NCBI GenBank assembly: GCA_944324255.1
Contig: CALUVM010000001.1
Coordinates: 62,001 to 126,000, forward strand
Length of the DNA: 64,000 bases
DNA from: Candidatus Gastranaerophilales bacterium
GTDB taxonomy: Bacteria; Cyanobacteriota; Vampirovibrionia; Gastranaerophilales; Gastranaerophilaceae
Direction of reading: 5' to 3'
The position numbers were made by a program, and so were the translations under genes. The stretch's first letter is position 1. Each line of letters opens with the position of its first letter. Positions 16,765 through 23,854 of this stretch are shown piece by piece. Under the pieces are notes generated by a model that had not been told where the DNA came from, searched no databases, and worked only from the letters and a program-made list of their open reading frames with translations.

Positions 16765-18855
16765 TTAGTTTTCCAGATTCTTAATACGTTTTTTAACCAA
16801 ATTAAGCATTTTTTCGTCAGTCTCAATACCCGTATATAAATAATAATATTCTAAAGCTTTCTGGGGCTGGTTTTTGAGTTCATAAGCCATCCCGATAGAA
16901 TAATATGCATAAGGGTATTCCGGCGATAAGCTGATTACTTTTTCAAAACATTTTATGCTCTCATCATAATTTTTCTGATTAGCATAAACTAAGCCTTTAT
17001 TAAAATAAGCATCTGTATTATCTTTGTCAAGAGCAATTATCTTGTCATAAAAGCTTAAAGCTTTCGTATTATTTCCCATTAGCTTATAGATATTTGCAAT
17101 TTTAAGCATTGTAACTTTATCAGCAGGAACAAAGACTACAGCTTTGGTATAATAATCAATAGCATCGTCATATTTTTGCTGTCTGTATGCATCATCTCCC
17201 TTTTGAACCAAGGTTTCATAAGTGACGGTCTGTTCGTCATCAGCAGGTTTCGGAGCCGGTTCTTCAGAAGCGGCGGATGCGACGGATGCGACAGCCGGCG
17301 GAATTATTGAAAGTTCAGGCGCCGGTATATCAGCTTCCGGTTCAGATGTAGTTTCTGTTATGCTCTTTTTAATTACATCTTTATATTCTTCTCTAAAATT
17401 ATTGAGTTCATCTATATAGTTTTTGTTATTAGGATCCAGTGCAACAGCTTTTTCGTATCCGCTAAGCGCAACATCCGTGCAGCCCATTTTTGAGTTTGCT
17501 CTTGCATAACCAAAATATGCAGATGCTTCTTTGTTATTAAGTTCAATAGCATCTTCAAAATACAAAATAGCCTGACCGTAATCCTGTTTGTCATACAAAT
17601 CATACCCGTAAGCAATAGAGGCAGAAACAAGATTCTCTTTAATTCTATCGTTAGGCTGTTTGTCTAATAATTCTCTGTATATTTCTATTGCCGCAACATA
17701 ATTATGCATTGCATGTAATGTTAAGGCTTTATTTGCGAGAAGTTCCGCATTATCAGGTTCGCTTTTTAAAGCAAAATTATAAAACTTAAGAGCATTAACA
17801 TAGTCTTGTTTTTTATGATAAGCCAAAGCCAATTCTTTCTTTGTTTCTATATTTGAAGAATCTTTTGAATAGGATTTTTCAAAATTGAATAAAGCAAGTT
17901 CATTATTATCAAGCTTTTTGTATACAATCCCGAGATTTAAATAAGCATTAGCATCATCAGGGAATGCAGCTAAATACTGTTTATACTGCTCAATAGCTTC
18001 ATCATTCCTGTTTAAGTTCCCTAAAAGATTTGCATAATCAAATCTTAGTTCTGTAAGTTTAGGATTTAATTCAAAAACTTTTTCAAAGTTTTTAAGAGCT
18101 TTTTCGTTCTCATCAATGTTCTGGTAGGATAATGCTAACTTGGCAATTATTGCGGTATTATCATTATCTTCTGCAAGGGCTTTTTCAAGCATTTCTGCAG
18201 CTGCCTGATATTGTTTGGTTTCAAACAATGCCATACCGTAATTTTCAAACTCCGTAAAAGCAGACGGATATTGTTTGTAAAGGTTTGAATATATATCGCA
18301 GGCTTTTTCCGGCTGGTTTGAAAGACAATATACATTTGCAAGGTTTTCATTCGCTTCCATATGGTCAGGATAAGCACTTAAAAATGTATTATAATACTCA
18401 ATTGCGTTTTTGTAATTTTTCCTGAAATACTCTACATTTGCAAGGTTTAGATAATTATATTTATATTCCGGATATATTTTCTGGGCTTCGCTAAAAGCAT
18501 TATAAGCGTTTTCGTAATCACCCAGTGTTTGTAAAATATTTCCCATGCTGATATAAATAAAAGCATCGTTAGGTCTGAGTTTTATGGCTTTTTTATAAGC
18601 ACTTAAGGAGTCTTTATACTCTCCAATATCAGAATATAAACCTGCGAGCTTGGTATAAAGCATCGCATCATCGCCGTTTATATCAAGAGCCTGCTTAATA
18701 ATCTTAATTGCATTAATATAATCGCTCTTGTATTCAAAAGAACAAGCCTGCTGGTATAAAGCGTGTGCTTCTTTTGTCATTTTTGCATCAACACCGTTTA
18801 AGGATAAAACAGTACAAAGTACCAGTAACGGAAGATAAAGTTTTTTTCTGTTCAT
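16765..18855 (-). CDS. Large exported TPR protein
   Basis: A 696-residue protein with a signal peptide (about 1-24, ending GVDA) and roughly fifteen tetratricopeptide repeats. An N-terminal array runs to about residue 495, a Pro/Ala/Glu-rich linker follows (about 500-545, PAPELSIIPPAV), and a second array of four to five repeats runs to the end. It is probably a periplasmic or membrane-attached scaffold. First gene of the unit that continues to the lipoprotein, methyltransferase, kdsB and lpxK. An extended -10 (TGC-TAAAAT) lies just upstream. Confidence 0.88.
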   Translation of the reverse strand: MNRKKLYLPLLVLCTVLSLNGVDAKMTKEAHALYQQACSFEYKSDYINAIKIIKQALDINGDDAMLYTKLAGLYSDIGEYKDSLSAYKKAIKLRPNDAFIYISMGNILQTLGDYENAYNAFSEAQKIYPEYKYNYLNLANVEYFRKNYKNAIEYYNTFLSAYPDHMEANENLANVYCLSNQPEKACDIYSNLYKQYPSAFTEFENYGMALFETKQYQAAAEMLEKALAEDNDNTAIIAKLALSYQNIDENEKALKNFEKVFELNPKLTELRFDYANLLGNLNRNDEAIEQYKQYLAAFPDDANAYLNLGIVYKKLDNNELALFNFEKSYSKDSSNIETKKELALAYHKKQDYVNALKFYNFALKSEPDNAELLANKALTLHAMHNYVAAIEIYRELLDKQPNDRIKENLVSASIAYGYDLYDKQDYGQAILYFEDAIELNNKEASAYFGYARANSKMGCTDVALSGYEKAVALDPNNKNYIDELNNFREEYKDVIKKSITETTSEPEADIPAPELSIIPPAVASVASAASEEPAPKPADDEQTVTYETLVQKGDDAYRQQKYDDAIDYYTKAVVFVPADKVTMLKIANIYKLMGNNTKALSFYDKIIALDKDNTDAYFNKGLVYANQKNYDESIKCFEKVISLSPEYPYAYYSIGMAYELKNQPQKALEYYYLYTGIETDEKMLNLVKKRIKNLEN

Positions 18856-18903
18856 AATTAAAGCCCTCGGATGTTATTTTAGCAAAAAAATAAATAAAAT
18901 AAC

Positions 18904-18938
18904 AGAGCGGGGTTTGACTTTAAGTCAAACCCCGCTCT
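18904..18938 (-). terminator. Terminator of the rpsH-rplF-rplR unit
   Basis: AGAGCGGGGTTTGAC (18904-18918) pairs perfectly with GTCAAACCCCGCTCT (18924-18938). On the minus strand it is followed by a T-rich tract. It closes the ribosomal protein unit directly after rplR. Confidence 0.88.
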
Positions 18939-18957
18939 CTGTCTATAATTTCCAGAA

Positions 18958-19326
18958 TTAGAACATTAAGCCTGCTTCTCTTGCAGCGTCTGCTAAAGCA
19001 GCAACTCTGCCATGATAGAGGAAGCCGCCTCTGTCAAATACAACACATTCAATACCGGCTTTTTTAGCTTTTTTAGCGATAGCTTCACCGACAACTTTTG
19101 CAGCTTCGATATTACCGCCATGAGCTAATTTTTCTTTAAGATCTTTATCAACTGATGAAGCTGAACAAATTGTTACATGTTTTTCATCATCAATTAATTG
19201 AGCATAAATGTGTTTAGTGCTTCTGTAAACAGCCAATCTAGGGAATTCAGAAGTTCCTGAAATCTTAACTCTTAAAGATTGGTGTCTTTTTTGTACTTTT
19301 GGTTTTCTAATTTCTTGTTTAATCAT
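18958..19326 (-). CDS. rplR: Ribosomal protein L18
   Basis: Binds 5S rRNA in the large subunit. It has 122 residues with the family pattern [19 protein letters not shown] (part), [18 protein letters not shown] and the C-terminal [26 protein letters not shown]. It is normally followed by rpsE, rpmD, rplO and secY; here a terminator and an unrelated gene follow. A 306-base spacer separates it from rplF, where the usual gap is a few bases. Confidence 0.97.
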   Translation of the reverse strand: MIKQEIRKPKVQKRHQSLRVKISGTSEFPRLAVYRSTKHIYAQLIDDEKHVTICSASSVDKDLKEKLAHGGNIEAAKVVGEAIAKKAKKAGIECVVFDRGGFLYHGRVAALADAAREAGLMF

Positions 19327-19632
19327 TTTTTCACCTTTTACCCTGATTGATTTAACGTTTTATAGCTAAATTTCGAGGGCTTTTCCTTTCTGCCCAAACC
19401 TGCTTGATACCACTCAAGAGTTTATACGGGCTTTTGTTATTTGCGTCGGGCAGGTATGCCCAACCTACTACTATTCTGTTTGCTGTTAAGTCCTCCGGCT
19501 ATTTACCCCCGGACCTCACACCGGCTTATGTCTTCACCCCTCTGCAGCATTTGCAGTGACTTACGAGAGAGATCCTGCAACAAGTTCAGGATAAGATATC
19601 TGTAGCGTTCGCAAAGCTCACGCACAGCTATC
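19327..19632 (-). other. 306-base structured spacer between rplF and rplR
   Basis: No ORF. Minus-strand RNA hairpins: a ~15-bp imperfect stem starting at the rplF stop (19593-19607 with 19621-19634); ATCCTG/CAGGAT (19572-19577, 19587-19592); and GTTGGGCA-TACC-TGCCCGAC (19445-19464), which looks like a REP-type element. The spacer has no obvious promoter for rplR. Confidence 0.55.
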
Positions 19633-20172
19633 TTACTTTTTGCCGGCTTTACCAGCTTTACGTCTGATGTGTTCGCCTTCGTACTTAACGCCTTTTCCTT
19701 TGTAAACTTCAGGAGGACGTTTGCTTCTGATGTATGCAGCTACATCACCTACAGCCTGTTTGTTTGAACCCTGAACTGTAATTTTTGTGTTAGCTTCAAC
19801 ACTGAGCTTGATTCCTTCTGGCGGAACAATGATAACCGGATGAGAGTAACCGAGTGCCATATTAAGGTTAGAACCTTCCATATTAGCACGGTAACCAACA
19901 CCAACGATTTCTAATTTCTTTTCAAACCCTTTAGAAACACCTGTTATAGCGTTTGAAATAAGAGTTCTGAAAAGACCATGTAATGCGCCTGTTTTTCTGT
20001 CATCAGAGTTTGTTTCAACGATTACATGATTATCAGCAACAGAAACCTTAACTTCATCTCTGAAGGTTACAGATTCTGTTCCTTTAGGTCCTTTTGCTGT
20101 TACAACATTACCTTCAATTTTAACTTCAACACCTGAAGGTATTTCAATAGGTTTTTTACCAATACGTGACAT
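19633..20172 (-). CDS. rplF: Ribosomal protein L6
   Basis: Large-subunit protein near the factor-binding site. It has 179 residues beginning MSRIGKKPIEIPSGVEV, with the two repeated L6 domains (residues ~10-80 and ~85-165) and the signature YKGKGVKYEGEHIRRKAGKAGKK, read in parts, at the C-terminus. It is preceded by an AAAGGAG ribosome site. It is separated from rpsH by 192 bases that hold a dispersed repeat, and from rplR by a structured spacer. Confidence 0.97.
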   Translation of the reverse strand: MSRIGKKPIEIPSGVEVKIEGNVVTAKGPKGTESVTFRDEVKVSVADNHVIVETNSDDRKTGALHGLFRTLISNAITGVSKGFEKKLEIVGVGYRANMEGSNLNMALGYSHPVIIVPPEGIKLSVEANTKITVQGSNKQAVGDVAAYIRSKRPPEVYKGKGVKYEGEHIRRKAGKAGKK

Positions 20173-20241
20173 ATTATTTTCTCCTTTTAGTTTTTACAGG
20201 CTTTTCTGCCAATTGCACCTGTATAATGTGTTTAGTTCTTA

Positions 20242-20367
20242 CTACGTGCGTAGCTTTGAAGTTTTTCTTCCGGATTGGAGTGCTTTGATAGAGGAGTACC
20301 GGTAGTTTAAATTCCGGTTAGTAAAACCTCTTTTGTACTCCGACCCTTTACTACGTGCGTAGCACTA
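20242..20367. repeat. Dispersed repeat, copy B, at the rpsH stop codon
   Basis: CTACGTGCGTAG at 20242-20253 and 20351-20362 enclose a segment with AGGAGTACC and TTGTACTCCGACCCTTT, as in copy A. The right end CACTA again supplies the minus-strand TAG stop, here of rpsH. The two copies differ in the middle but keep the same order and ~125-bp size. Confidence 0.75.
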
Positions 20368-20760
20368 CCAGATGTAGCAGAGGATTTCACCGCCAAGGTT
20401 TTCTTTTCTAGCCTTACGGTCAGTTAAAAGTCCTTTGCTTGTAGATACAACAGCTATACCCATCCCGCCGAATACCTGCGGAAGGTTTTTAGCTTTGCAG
20501 TAGCTTCTTAAACCAGGTTTAGAAACTCTTTGCAAGTTAGTGATAACCGGTTTGTTAGCTTCATCATACTTGAGTTCGATTGTAAGGAACTTGAAGTGTC
20601 CGTCAACTCTTTCTGAATAGTCAGTGATAAAACCTTCTGATTTTAAAAGTTTAGCAAGAGCTACTTTTAATTTAGAAGATGGCATTTCTACTGACGGATG
20701 AGAAACGAGATTAGCGTTTCTGATTCTTGTTAGCATATCTGCTATCGGATCTGTGTTCAT
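20365..20760 (-). CDS. rpsH: Ribosomal protein S8
   Basis: Primary 16S rRNA-binding protein. The true start is the ATG at 20760 ([18 protein letters not shown]), which has AAAAGGA before it; an in-frame ATG 14 codons upstream gives a non-family extension. It has 131 residues, ending with the conserved [26 protein letters not shown] block. It is the first gene of a separate S8-L6-L18 unit with its own promoter; rplE and rpsN, its usual upstream neighbours, are absent. Confidence 0.97.
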   Translation of the reverse strand: MNTDPIADMLTRIRNANLVSHPSVEMPSSKLKVALAKLLKSEGFITDYSERVDGHFKFLTIELKYDEANKPVITNLQRVSKPGLRSYCKAKNLPQVFGGMGIAVVSTSKGLLTDRKARKENLGGEILCYIW

Positions 20761-20875
20761 AATTTTATCCTTTTCTTCTTGCGGATGCGCTGTCGGATTC
20801 ATGTGAGGAACCGGATTATGTCCTTAACCCGAACTCCTTTTTATTGCACCATTTCAGGCACCCTGTACTCGTTCT

Positions 20876-20916
20876 TGCCGGACTAATTTTTGCTCATTTA
20901 AAAGCGTATTCCGGCA
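20876..20916 (-). promoter_or_regulatory. Hairpin in the rpsH leader
   Basis: TGCCGGA (20910-20916 on the minus strand) pairs with TCCGGCA (20876-20882) across a 27-base loop in the ~160-base leader. It may be an S8 autoregulatory site. Confidence 0.35.
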
Positions 20917-20928
20917 GTTAACGATACC

Positions 20929-20956
20929 ATTATATAAAAAAAAGATTATAAATCAA
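20929..20956 (-). promoter_or_regulatory. Promoter of the rpsH-rplF-rplR unit
   Basis: Minus-strand TTGATT (20951-20956), a 16-base spacer and perfect TATAAT (20929-20934). It predicts RNA starting near 20922. Confidence 0.65.
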
Positions 20957-20981
20957 CTGAAAAGTAAATATTTGTAAAGAG

Positions 20982-21632
20982 TTATTCTTCTTCTCTTAGC
21001 ATAATTACTGTTGAATTTAGTTCATCAAGAAGGTATTGGAGCTGCTGATTAATGTTTTCCGGATTATAGATAGAACCGGATTCCTGGTATGCGAGATATC
21101 TCTGATATGTGACAGCTTCTTTTCTAAGCTGTGAAATTGATTTAACAAATCTGTTTATTTCTTCCAGTTTTCTGAAAGATTCATAATAACTTTCCGGCTG
21201 GCCTTCGTATTTTTTCATAAGACTATCAATATTCATGGCAAGAACATTGGCTCTTGTGACAAAAAGCTGGAGAGAACCATTTTCTTCGATACAATCGGCA
21301 AGTCGTTCTATCATCGGAATAATTTCATTTGCATCTGTTAAGTACTTTGAAGTTTTATCCTTTTTCTGAATAATATTTATGAAAGCAGGATTCTCTCTCG
21401 GCACAGGTTTAAGCTCTGAAGGGTTGTTGAATCCTTCCTGCGACTCAAAAATAGGGGTTGTAATCTTTTCTTCTTTCTTTTCAAATCTTTTATTCAGGTT
21501 TGGCAAGGTACCTGCATAACCCTTTCCTTGCAGTTCAGCTTCAAGAGCTTTATCTTTTTTATTCCACCACAGAAAAGCATAACAAGGGTTAACAAAAGAT
21601 ATTAAAATCAGAATCAAAATAAACTTTTTCAT
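20982..21632 (-). CDS. Exported protein of unknown function
   Basis: Not recognised. It has 216 residues with a signal peptide (MKKFILILILISFVNPCYA, about 1-19). The middle is a charged, low-complexity linker (~30-85) and the C-terminal half is helical, possibly coiled coil (ERLADCIEENGSLQLF, LRKEAVTYQRYLAYQ). It ends just before the rpsH promoter and is probably transcribed on its own. A periplasmic location is inferred from the signal peptide only. Confidence 0.75.
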   Translation of the reverse strand: MKKFILILILISFVNPCYAFLWWNKKDKALEAELQGKGYAGTLPNLNKRFEKKEEKITTPIFESQEGFNNPSELKPVPRENPAFINIIQKKDKTSKYLTDANEIIPMIERLADCIEENGSLQLFVTRANVLAMNIDSLMKKYEGQPESYYESFRKLEEINRFVKSISQLRKEAVTYQRYLAYQESGSIYNPENINQQLQYLLDELNSTVIMLREEE

Positions 21633-21697
21633 AATATTATTATACTAATTTCAGGGTAAAAGGCAAAGAGCGAATTTGTGTATTATAGTAACAAATA

Positions 21698-21726
21698 TTG
21701 ACAAAAAACAATAAAGCTTTTATACT
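21698..21726 (+). promoter_or_regulatory. Strong promoter of the Trp-Trp leader and membrane-protein gene
   Basis: Perfect TTGACA (21698-21703), a 17-base spacer and TATACT (21721-21726). It predicts RNA starting near 21733, leaving a leader of about 248 bases. Confidence 0.8.
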
Positions 21727-21735
21727 AATTACAGA

Positions 21736-21761
21736 CTTTGTTTCGATATATCGATACAAAG
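21736..21761 (+). promoter_or_regulatory. 26-bp near-perfect palindrome at the RNA 5' end
   Basis: CTTTGT-TTCGAT-ATATCG-ATACAAAG in parts, with one mismatched pair. It lies directly after the transcription start and just before AGGAGG. It could be a 5' stabilising hairpin or a repressor operator. Confidence 0.55.
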
Positions 21762-21772
21762 AGGAGGCCGAA

Positions 21773-21820
21773 TTGAGAAATAATACTCTTAAATTGAATA
21801 AATTCTGGTGGTGCAGCTAA
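21773..21820 (+). CDS. Putative Trp-Trp leader peptide (15 aa)
   Basis: TTG start, 5 bases after a perfect AGGAGG (21762-21767), encoding MRNNTLKLNKFWWCS and a TAA stop. Two adjacent tryptophans, a rare residue, fall just before the stop. The stop overlaps hairpin arm 1 (GCAGCT, 21813-21818), which pairs with arm 2 (AGCTGC, 21824-21829). Arm 2 can instead pair with arm 3: GCTGCCTG (21825-21832) with CAGGCAGC (21863-21870). Arm 3 can in turn pair with 21882-21895. This is the logic of attenuation by ribosome stalling, although no T-run follows, so translation of the next gene may be the target. Coding status is inferred. Confidence 0.55.
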   Translation: MRNNTLKLNKFWWCS

Positions 21821-21895
21821 TATAGCTGCCTGTTGTTTTGGAGATTTATTTTGTTTAAGAATCAGGCAGCAAAATCCTGAGGGATTTGTCTGCTG
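21813..21895 (+). promoter_or_regulatory. Mutually exclusive hairpins of a possible attenuator
   Basis: Arms 1 (21813-21818), 2 (21824-21832), 3 (21863-21871) and 4 (21882-21895) can form 1:2, 2:3 or 3:4. In addition TGTGAAA just downstream can pair with TTTCACA close to the ribosome site of the gene at 21981. Confidence 0.5.
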
Positions 21896-21980
21896 AAAAC
21901 TTGTGAAAAGTTAACGATTGTAAACAAACTCTTTCAGGTAAGTCAATTTTCAAGTTTCACAGGTTTTAAGGATTTGGACT

Positions 21981-23195
21981 ATGTCATCAAATAATAGCAA
22001 CATGATTAATAGATTACCAAAGGCAATGCAGCCGGCGGCAAGGTTCGTACGACATCAGGAACAGGCGGGCGGACTTTCGACATCCCGTTTTATACAGGAT
22101 GTTTCTACAAGCTTGCTTCCTAAAGTTGTATTTGCCCGCAGTCTTCCGGATTTAACCGAAACAACCTTCCTTGAGGTTTCTGAAGAAACACTTATGTATT
22201 TTGTTCCGGCAATTCTGGGTGAAAAAATTGCAAGAAAAATTTTTTCTGCAAAACTTCCGAATAATTTAAAGGCAGAAGTTGCAACACCTGCTGTTGAGAT
22301 GTTAAAGAAGAAAAATTCTAGAGAAATTATACCAGTTAAAGCTGCTATTGCACTAATGGCAATGGCAATTCCGCTTACGGAATTTACGCTTAACTATTTT
22401 AAAAATTTGATGACATTAAAAGTTTTTAAGAAGAGTGATTTTAAAAACATAGCATCTCTTGAAAAATCTGAGGAAGATATTGAGCACCAGAAGAAAGTTG
22501 AGAAGAGTGCAAAGAAACATATAGGGCTTGCAGCATCTCTCTATGCGGGCTGCCTAGCTCTGGCAGGTCTGGTAGTAACAAAGGGTAAAAATTCTAAGGC
22601 GCTGCAAAAGGTTTCAGAATTTGTCCTTGCTCCGGGGTCTGTATTATTTAAGAAAAATAACAAGGCAAAAGATTTTTTCAATAAATATTTTTCTATGGAC
22701 TTTAACAGTCAGAACGGTAAACTGGTGCTAAGCAAAGGACAGCTTACAACGAGTGTACTTATCGGGGGGCTTGGATATTTTGGTGCATCTGCCGACAGAG
22801 GGAAAGAAAATCTCAAAGAAACAGCAACAAGATTTCCGCTTGTAGGTTTGTATGTTATTACAGGTAGTGAGCTGGTTGAAAAAGGATTTAAAAAACTATT
22901 ACATAAAACCGGAAAATGCAAGGATTTAATAGGTAAAGATTTATCTGTTCCAAAATTTGATGAGCTTGGTGAATTAGCTAAAAAATTAGCAAAAGAACGA
23001 AAGACGAATGTTGATAATGAATATAAAACTTTAGCTAAACAAAAAATTATGATATCAGGTCTGCCGTATATCTTTTCAATCGGTGTGATGGGATTCTTTG
23101 TTGCAGGTATGACAAACTATTTTACAAGAAAACGCTATGAGAATGAACAAAAAGAAAAACTAAAGACACAGCAGGCAGTTTTAAATCAACTCTAG
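21981..23195 (+). CDS. Orphan membrane protein behind the Trp-Trp leader
   Basis: Not recognised. It has 404 residues, with likely membrane segments at about 115-135 (PVKAAIALMAMAIPLTEF), 183-202 (GLAASLYAGCLALAGLVV), 256-270 and 358-380 (SGLPYIFSIGVMGFFVAGM). It has no signal peptide and a basic C-terminus rich in Lys and Gln. AAGGA stands before the ATG. Its stop shares CTAG with the convergent ung stop. The elaborate leader says its synthesis is controlled, perhaps by tryptophan supply or translation stress, but the protein itself gives no functional clue. Confidence 0.75.
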   Translation: MSSNNSNMINRLPKAMQPAARFVRHQEQAGGLSTSRFIQDVSTSLLPKVVFARSLPDLTETTFLEVSEETLMYFVPAILGEKIARKIFSAKLPNNLKAEVATPAVEMLKKKNSREIIPVKAAIALMAMAIPLTEFTLNYFKNLMTLKVFKKSDFKNIASLEKSEEDIEHQKKVEKSAKKHIGLAASLYAGCLALAGLVVTKGKNSKALQKVSEFVLAPGSVLFKKNNKAKDFFNKYFSMDFNSQNGKLVLSKGQLTTSVLIGGLGYFGASADRGKENLKETATRFPLVGLYVITGSELVEKGFKKLLHKTGKCKDLIGKDLSVPKFDELGELAKKLAKERKTNVDNEYKTLAKQKIMISGLPYIFSIGVMGFFVAGMTNYFTRKRYENEQKEKLKTQQAVLNQL

Positions 23196-23851
23196 GTTGA
23201 CCAATCGATAGCATTATTGCCGAGAATGTCGTTGCATTTTATAAAGTGGTCAGAACTCATAAAACCTCTATGAGCGGATAAGGGTGAAGGGTGAGTTGTA
23301 TCCATTACATAGATATTCTTTTTGCCCTCAAAAACTTCTCCTGATTTTTGAGCATGGCTGCCCCATCGGAAAACAATCAGAGTTTTCTCTCTGTTGATTA
23401 ATACCTGATAAATATTATCTATAACAGGTTTCCAGAGTGCAGTATGTTCTTTTAATATTTTCGGGTTTTTATCTTCAAAAGTTAAAGAAGTATTTAATAG
23501 TAAAACTCCCTGCTTTACCCATTCTGTCAGGGTATTAGAATTATGTTTAGCTCCGGGAAAATCTTCTTCAAGTTTTTTAAAAATATTCTTAAGGGATGCC
23601 GGAGTTTTATCTGAGAGGCTTGAAAAAGCAAGCCCGTGAGCATGTTCAGCGGAAGGATACGGATCCTGCCCGATAATTAAAACTTTTACGTTATCTAAGC
23701 TTGTAAGTTTTAGAGCATTCAGTATATTATCTTGAGAAGGAAGAATTTCTTTTGTTTTGCGTTTTTGGGCAATCAAAGAGAGGATATTTTCAATAAGATT
23801 AATATCCAAACCTCCTTTAATCCAGCTTTCGTCAATTCCTAAACTGTTCAT
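23192..23851 (-). CDS. ung: Uracil-DNA glycosylase
   Basis: Removes uracil from DNA for base-excision repair. It has 219 residues of family 1: the water-activating loop IIGQDPYPSAEHAHGLAFS with catalytic D63, LLLNTSLTF, and the DNA-intercalation loop HPSPLSAHRGF with H187. It lies 3 bases after the GH57 gene stop, so it is cotranscribed with an unrelated carbohydrate enzyme. Confidence 0.96.
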   Translation of the reverse strand: MNSLGIDESWIKGGLDINLIENILSLIAQKRKTKEILPSQDNILNALKLTSLDNVKVLIIGQDPYPSAEHAHGLAFSSLSDKTPASLKNIFKKLEEDFPGAKHNSNTLTEWVKQGVLLLNTSLTFEDKNPKILKEHTALWKPVIDNIYQVLINREKTLIVFRWGSHAQKSGEVFEGKKNIYVMDTTHPSPLSAHRGFMSSDHFIKCNDILGNNAIDWST

Positions 23852-23854
23852 AAT

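Noticed and set aside
21773-21980. T-box or classical trp terminator-attenuator
   Set aside because: No T-box sequence and no T-run after the last hairpin; kept only as a leader-peptide candidate.
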